Of a stretch of DNA of 64,000 nt, positions 59,692 through 64,000 are shown piece after piece. Position numbers and translations under genes: made by a program. The first letter of the stretch is position 1, and each line of letters begins with the position of its first letter. The notes beneath the pieces are model-generated. The model ran no database searches, was not told the DNA's origin, and was given only the letters and a program-made list of their open reading frames with translations. This DNA comes from Spirochaetota bacterium. Lineage in GTDB: Bacteria; Spirochaetota; UBA4802; UBA5550. The DNA is taken from NCBI GenBank assembly GCA_025457915.1, contig JALOTL010000003.1:1-64000 (forward strand), given 5' to 3'.

Positions 59692-59935
59692 GGGTGTTTG
59701 ATTTTCATGGGGTCGTATCCCATGAGCGTGCAGCATACGGTGTCCATCGCGGGCCCCTTGTTCCCGAATATGATGAGGTTTTTCGGATAGGGGGTGACCT
59801 CCATCGGTCCCTGCGCCTAGTCCGCGAAGACCGCGCCGGTGGTCACATATACACGCGGCCTTACCTGAAAGATGTCGGCTATTAATGAATGAAGGTTTTT
59901 GTTCGGGTTGTTTTTTTTATTCGCGTCTTCATCGG
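59692..59935 (-). pseudogene. Decayed fragment of a DUF362-type iron-sulphur protein
   Basis: One minus-strand frame reads KNLHSLIADIFQVRPRVYVT, then TGAVFAD, a TAG stop, AQGPMEVTPYPKNLIIFGNK and GPAMDTVCCTLMGYDPMKIK. The pattern (IADI...RP, GP, N-I-I...G, D-T-V-C, L-M-G-Y-D-P-K-I) is that of the DUF362 family. The fragment lacks both ends and is interrupted by an in-frame stop, with another TGA just upstream. A remnant of a deleted gene. Confidence 0.65.
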
Positions 59936-59964
59936 GGCCTCACGGTAGGCTGCTATAATGTTTA

Positions 59965-59996
59965 TAAAAAAAAGGACAGGCAAATGCCTGTCCTTC
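59965..59996 (-). terminator. Intrinsic terminator of the YHYH-domain gene
   Basis: On the minus strand AAGGACAGGC-ATTT-GCCTGTCCTT is followed by a run of eight T (counting the last stem bases), 22 bp after the stop codon. Confidence 0.88.
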
Positions 59997-60017
59997 TGTA
60001 ATATATCTATTAAGATA

Positions 60018-60482
60018 TTATTTGTCGCCCTCTGCTTCGCCTTTTTTTGGTTTTTTAACCTTTTTGGGCTTGGGCGGTTTCTTTTCTTTTTCCTTTTTGG
60101 GCTCTTTATCTTCTTTCTTGGGTTTTATCTTTTTGGGCTCGGTCTTCTTTTCCTTGCTGTCTTTTATTTTTTCTTTATCGTCGCCTTCTTTCTCGGCCTT
60201 CTCTTTGCCTTTCTTGGGTTTAGGCGGCTTCTTTTCTTTTTCCTTCTTGGGCTTTTTCTCGTCTTTCTTTTCCTTGTCGTCCTTCGCGTCCTTTTTCTTT
60301 TCCCTGTCTTCCCATTTCTTGGATTTGTCGACGATTATCTGGCCGTCTTTGTGGTAGTGGTATTCTTTTTTACTGTGGTCCCAGTGTCCGCCCTCGCTGT
60401 CCAGTCCGCCGGAATGGGAATAAAGATTGCCGACCAGGCCGAAAATGACCGCAAAAACGGATATAAAAATTTTCTTAAACAT
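60018..60482 (-). CDS. Secreted YHYH-motif protein with lysine-rich repeats
   Basis: 154 residues. Signal peptide MFKKIFISVFAVIFGLVGNL, then HSGGLDSEGGHWDHSKKEYH and the YHYH element, with spaced histidines that could bind metal. From residue 55 on the chain is almost only Lys, Glu, Asp and Pro, and the segment PKKEKEKKPPKPKK occurs twice. The start at 60482 has GGAGGAT. The N-terminal module is like the YHYH region seen near bacterial SH3 or nuclease-type proteins. The tail could bind peptidoglycan or nucleic acid; this is speculative. Confidence 0.75.
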   Translation of the reverse strand: MFKKIFISVFAVIFGLVGNLYSHSGGLDSEGGHWDHSKKEYHYHKDGQIIVDKSKKWEDREKKKDAKDDKEKKDEKKPKKEKEKKPPKPKKGKEKAEKEGDDKEKIKDSKEKKTEPKKIKPKKEDKEPKKEKEKKPPKPKKVKKPKKGEAEGDK

Positions 60483-60523
60483 TTTATCCTCCAAATGATT
60501 TTTAAAACCTTTAATAAAAATGA

Positions 60524-60552
60524 ATAATAAAAATAACACCGGATAAAGTCAA
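60524..60552 (-). promoter_or_regulatory. Promoter of the YHYH-domain gene
   Basis: On the minus strand TTGACT (60547-60552), 17 bp, TATTAT (60524-60529), 41 bp before the start codon. Confidence 0.65.
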
Positions 60553-60573
60553 GAAAAATTGATCATTCGGGTA

Positions 60574-61179
60574 TTATTTGATTTTCCGGCATACGTCATT
60601 TTTCCGCGGGACGCAGCCCACATCCGCCAGAAACCTGATACTTCCGTCAGGTAGAAGCTCGAGCAGGTATTCCTTCAGATCGGCCCCCAGGTATCCCTCC
60701 TGTTCCCTTGATTTTCAGAAAGTAAAATTCCGGTACCGTCATGCCTGTAGCTTCCTTTCACACTGTCGAAGCCTTCACGGAAATTCATCTGCATCGAAAA
60801 GTACCAGTTCATGGCTGAACCCGTGCTTCTCCAGCATGTAGGTTCCGGAAATATCCCCGGCCGATGCGCCTTCAACCCTGCCGGGAAATCCGCCGAAGGC
60901 CCATCCGTTTTTTCCCTTCCACCTGATTTTACACCACTTACCGGTCGCTCCAGAGATGGCGATGTCCCTGCCTGATTTCTGAAACACAGTCGCCCTTTCC
61001 CCGAAAGGAATCAGGTCAACCGCCTTCGACGGCTGGTCCGGCGATTCCCTCAGCCGCAGGCCTTCCTTCGCAATCACGGCCTTTTCGGTACCGGCCTTCC
61101 CGGGCGCGGTTGAAGATTTTTCGAATATACAGGTGCACATTAAAATTACAAACGCTAAAAAAGCGCTGGAAAATTTCAC
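60574..61179 (-). pseudogene. SH3-domain lipoprotein gene with two frameshifts
   Basis: The first frame (61179 to about 60790) encodes a signal with Cys15 or Cys17, then a bacterial SH3 domain (AVIAKEGLRLRESPDQPSKA, GKWCKIRWKGKNGWAFGGFP) and the start of a lipocalin-like region (ISGTYMLEKHGFSHEL). Near 60785 it must shift frame to continue as FREGFDSVKGSYRHDGTG, and near 60710 shift again to continue as GYLGADLKEYLLELLPDGSI, ending at 60574. All three parts look coding. Either a recent pseudogene or two sequencing or assembly errors. Confidence 0.7.
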
Positions 61180-61396
61180 GGTGAATTTTATATTATCAGT
61201 TATACTGCCAGCCTGATTTTTTTATCAGATGATATTAACAGTGGGCAGGCCGTATCAAGATCAATTCTCCGGTCTTTTCTAAAACAGCCTGCCGGTTTTG
61301 GGAATGACAGGCATCATTATCCTGACCGGATAATGCGCGGTCAATAAATGCTGTATCAGGCTGATACAAATTAAATAATGATTTCCAGGTGGATGA

Positions 61397-62149
61397 ATGA
61401 ATAAAAAAATCAGCGGTATTCTATTCATCGCGGTTGCCGCCGCATCCTTTCTGCCTTTTTTCATCTGCCTGCCGCTGATGTGGCTTATTCTTGCGCCGAT
61501 GATCGCGGTGGAGTTTCTTTTTTTCAGGTATGAGTACCGGCTTTTTTGCCTGTCATTTTTCTGGGTCCTGTTTTTTATCTGCATGATGTCCGGAATGCCG
61601 TGGCCCTTCGGCCTGGTCGTTCCCATGGCGGCATATCTTGTCATCCTTTTCCTGTCAAAAAAAGTAAAGGATGCGACCTCGTGGCCGGTATTCGGCAGGC
61701 TTGAGGGAAAGACACTTCCCATAATGCTGTCAACGATAGTAATGAGCTCGATAGCCCTTGTTTTATGGGCGGGCCTGTCTGATCCCGTCCTTCCGGACCT
61801 GGCAGGCTCAATCCCCGGGGGCGGAATTTTTTTTATTATAACCGCGGGCCTGTTTTTTTCCGTGTTCAACTCCCTGGTCGAGGAATTCATATTCAGGGGC
61901 ATTCTCTGGGACGGACTCACGGCCGTTTTCGGCAGCGTCATAATCGTCAATATTTTTCAGGCGGTTTTTTTCGGGATTATACATTATGCCGGTTTTCCAA
62001 GGGGTTTTTCCGGGATGTCCATGGCATTCGTTTACGGGATCTTTCTAGGGTTTATAAAGCACTCTTCAAGGGGTATATTTTTTCCTGTCGCGACCCATTT
62101 TTTCGCGGATATCACCATCTATATCATACTTTACATGAGATTTTCTTAA
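61397..62149 (+). CDS. CPBP-family intramembrane metalloprotease
   Basis: 250 residues with about seven membrane helices. Family motifs are the glutamate pair in LVEEFIFRGILWDGL (EExxxR), FGIIHYAGFPRG with the metal histidine, and the late VATHFFADI. Such CAAX-protease/bacteriocin-processing type enzymes cleave or modify membrane peptides, but the bacterial substrates are mostly unknown. No bacteriocin-like peptide gene is adjacent. Its start is ATG 61397. Confidence 0.88.
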   Translation: MNKKISGILFIAVAAASFLPFFICLPLMWLILAPMIAVEFLFFRYEYRLFCLSFFWVLFFICMMSGMPWPFGLVVPMAAYLVILFLSKKVKDATSWPVFGRLEGKTLPIMLSTIVMSSIALVLWAGLSDPVLPDLAGSIPGGGIFFIITAGLFFSVFNSLVEEFIFRGILWDGLTAVFGSVIIVNIFQAVFFGIIHYAGFPRGFSGMSMAFVYGIFLGFIKHSSRGIFFPVATHFFADITIYIILYMRFS

Positions 62150-62239
62150 AAAACAGCATTATTAAAGTGCATGGCCATTAATTCATTTTGTTCATGGCCG
62201 GAATTTTCGATAATTTAATCAGGGTATTAAAACAGGTCG

Positions 62240-62268
62240 GGCTGCCATATCTGCAGCCTTGGTTTTTT
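62240..62268 (+). terminator. Probable terminator after the CPBP gene; 62150-62554 otherwise without a gene
   Basis: GGCTGC (62240-62245) pairs with GCAGCC (62253-62258), followed by TTGG and six T. The remaining 405 bp are A+T-rich and show no other coding signal apart from an 8-codon frame at 62545. Confidence 0.55.
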
Positions 62269-62544
62269 CTATATAAATAATAATCATAATGGACTTTTAA
62301 CAAATTACATTTTTTTATATTCCCTGTGGACGCTTCTCTACATCCGTGTAGTCGCGGCATTAGTGCTTCCATGCACGTCAAAGAGAATATATGTTAGAAT
62401 CAGGGGGGTATGGTTAATATGTTGATGAAAATCCTGATTTGTGGATATGACCATGATTGACATAATTCAGGATTTCCGTTCATTTGATTATATCTGGAAT
62501 TCAAATATGATTGAAAGAAAGCGTTAAATTTAATATATTAAAAA

Positions 62545-62571
62545 ATGAAAAACCATGAAAGATACAACTGA
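62545..62571 (+). other. Possible 8-codon upstream frame overlapping the sensor start
   Basis: ATG 62545 encodes MKNHERYN and stops at 62571, overlapping ATG 62555 of the sensor gene in another frame. Neither start has a clear ribosome binding site. Confidence 0.2.
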
Positions 62572-64000
62572 AGCAAAACTGATATTCGCCTCATACAAAA
62601 AAAACGATAATCTATCCGGACCTCAAAGCATAATCGGCGGGGAAATGATAAACCGTCTCAAGGGGGGAGGAATAAAATCGGTTTTTATAATTTCCTCGGA
62701 GCCCGTGGATACCGACTCCTATCTTAAAATAGTAAGGGGATACGCCGCCTCCGGGATAAAGGTCTACAACCTGTATCTTGATTCCATCAGCACTGACCAT
62801 TTCAGGTCCATTTTAAAGACAGCGGGCGAGATGCATACCTCCGCGGAATCAGGGGGATTCCTCATGTTGTCCTACGGCAGGAGCAATGCGGCCGTAATGC
62901 TCGCCTGCTATTACACTTATGAAGGCATGCCTTCGGACGAAGCGGTCAGGAATTCGCTCTCGGTCTCCGGTGAAAATGAAGGTACGGTGCCGGTCGATTT
63001 TATTTCCGGGTTTGCCGGTTATTCCGGGCGCGGCGGCAGCGCCGCTGCTGGAAAGCCGGCTGTGGCGATCGCGTCTTCCGCTGTAAGCCTCATCTCCGAA
63101 AAGGAACCGTCGGCGGATGAAAAAACTGGTGCTGCCGTGAAAGGCAATCAGATGCAGGCTCCACCCGCACCGGTATCCGGTGCTGATGCCGATGAAAAAA
63201 AAGAAAAGAAACCGTCTGAAGCCGGAAAAAAACAGCCTGGAGATAAAAAGGAAAAAGAAAAGCCTGCAATATCAAAGCAGGATAAAATGAACGATGCCGC
63301 CATTGACATGACGGCTAAATATGGAAAGTTCTATACCTCCATAAGGTTCAAGCTCATATCGATAATATCCCTGATAATAATTTTTTCCATGACCGGCATG
63401 ATTTTTCTCGCCACCTATTTTTTCAAAAAAGACAATAAAATAAGGGTACAGGAAAACAATCACAAGATATCGGAAATCATCTCGCTGAAAATAAAGTCGG
63501 AGATAGAGAAATACGAGATAGTATCGAAGGAGATACTCAGGGAGTCTAAAAAAAGGGCGGGTGACCTCGAGGAGCAGGAAGGGGTCAAGGACATTGTCTT
63601 TTCAGCAGTAATGGGCTACGGCAACAGGAAAAACCAGATTTCCGGCAGGTCCTTTTTCAATGCCAGGGTCATGGGCAAGAACCAGATTACCAGGGATGAC
63701 GTGAAGAACGCCTACAATTCATCCGGCGATGCGCTTCTCGGCGCGTTCCGCGGCGACACGGTAGTGATAAACGTATCGCCTTATCTCGAGCGCCCCGTGA
63801 TGGCGGTGAGCTATCCGTTCGAATGGGACGCGGCGCGAAAGGTGAAATCCGTAATCATATCCTTCATCAGGCTCGAGCCCATGCTCAACACCTTCAAGAC
63901 CACGGGGATTACGAAGGCCATAATGATCAACGACAGGGGCGACATCATTGCGCATTCGGATCCCGGGATCGTGCTTTCCGGCGGAAACATATCGTCCCTG
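62555..64000 (+). CDS. Membrane sensor with N-terminal pseudophosphatase domain (3' end outside window)
   Basis: 482 codons are visible without a stop. Residues 1-140 resemble a dual-specificity phosphatase: MINRLKGGGIKSVFIISS, and GGFLMLSYGRSNAAVMLACY followed by GMPSDEAV. The loop that should read HCxxGxxR has become LSYGRSN, so the catalytic Cys is missing. A Lys/Pro/Ala linker (150-245) leads to a membrane segment (about 264-290, LISIISLIIIFSMTGMIFLA) and a periplasmic domain with AIMINDRGDIIAHSDPGI, as in Cache-type sensors of spirochaetal cyclases. The output domain is beyond the window edge. Confidence 0.65.
   Translation, partial: MKDTTEAKLIFASYKKNDNLSGPQSIIGGEMINRLKGGGIKSVFIISSEPVDTDSYLKIVRGYAASGIKVYNLYLDSISTDHFRSILKTAGEMHTSAESGGFLMLSYGRSNAAVMLACYYTYEGMPSDEAVRNSLSVSGENEGTVPVDFISGFAGYSGRGGSAAAGKPAVAIASSAVSLISEKEPSADEKTGAAVKGNQMQAPPAPVSGADADEKKEKKPSEAGKKQPGDKKEKEKPAISKQDKMNDAAIDMTAKYGKFYTSIRFKLISIISLIIIFSMTGMIFLATYFFKKDNKIRVQENNHKISEIISLKIKSEIEKYEIVSKEILRESKKRAGDLEEQEGVKDIVFSAVMGYGNRKNQISGRSFFNARVMGKNQITRDDVKNAYNSSGDALLGAFRGDTVVINVSPYLERPVMAVSYPFEWDAARKVKSVIISFIRLEPMLNTFKTTGITKAIMINDRGDIIAHSDPGIVLSGGNISSL

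Noticed and set aside
60022-60527. Phenylalanine-rich plus-strand frames opposite the YHYH gene
   Set aside because: They are the complement of lysine/glutamate codons. The minus-strand gene has promoter, ribosome binding site, signal peptide and terminator.
1-64000. Insertion sequences, prophage, CRISPR array or integrated element
   Set aside because: No transposase, integrase, terminal inverted repeats with target duplication, or regularly spaced repeats were found on either strand.

Overview
The window looks like a chromosomal segment from an uncultured, motile, diderm bacterium, most likely a member of or relative of the Spirochaetota. This rests on a meso-diaminopimelate type MurE, beta-barrel and lipoprotein genes, a CheA with extra output domains, and the gene order scpA-scpB-pheA-tyrA-cmk-rpsA. 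Phylum assignment is an inference and only moderately secure. Base composition is near 50% G+C, arginine is written mostly as AGG, and TTG or GTG starts with 4 to 10 bp gene overlaps are common. No integrase, transposase or CRISPR array was seen.

Layout. 1-2.9 kb: the end of a secreted hydrolase gene, small accessory genes on the minus strand, and tRNA-Gly. 3.0-17.5 kb: an almost continuous division and cell-wall (dcw) operon, mraZ-rsmH-ftsL-murE-murF-mraY-murD-ftsW-murG-murC-ftsQ-ftsA-ftsZ, with a predicted MraZ-controlled promoter in front and a 467 bp leader carrying duplicated hairpins before ftsZ. ftsI, murB and ddl are absent from it. 17.5-19.9 kb: a sugar kinase and a nucleotidyltransferase that resemble the AmgK/MurU cell-wall salvage pair. 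19.9-24.3 kb: tRNA-Val, thrS, infC (AUU start), rpmI, rplT and a beta-barrel protein. 24.4-28.4 kb: a ZapB-like coiled-coil protein and ZapA, a possible structured RNA, then an ECF sigma factor with a large FecR/PEGA/beta-propeller partner. 28.8-34.2 kb: cheW, a CheA-CheC fusion, cheB and cheY. 34.3-46.4 kb: housekeeping genes (scpAB, pheA, tyrA, cmk, rpsA, rpmF, acpP, rnc, aroB) and potassium uptake (ktrBA-like). 46.4-55.1 kb, minus strand: an esterase lipoprotein, an atypical Nramp transporter with a soluble MgtE-like partner, glpABC and hslO. 55.3-64 kb: accessory region with small unknown genes, a racemase, an LCCL lipoprotein, a nitroreductase, two pseudogenes, a CPBP protease and the start of a membrane sensor cut by the window edge.

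The strongest candidates for something undescribed are: (1) the CheA-CheC fusion; (2) a four-gene minus-strand cassette at 55.8-56.7 kb made of two tandem paralogous pairs, each a 41-49 residue membrane micro-protein translationally coupled to a small soluble protein, behind a triple-hairpin leader; (3) the Nramp/soluble-MgtE pair; and (4) a palindrome-centred motif, TGATATCAATG, found twice in the ftsZ leader and again at the start of the zapB-like gene.
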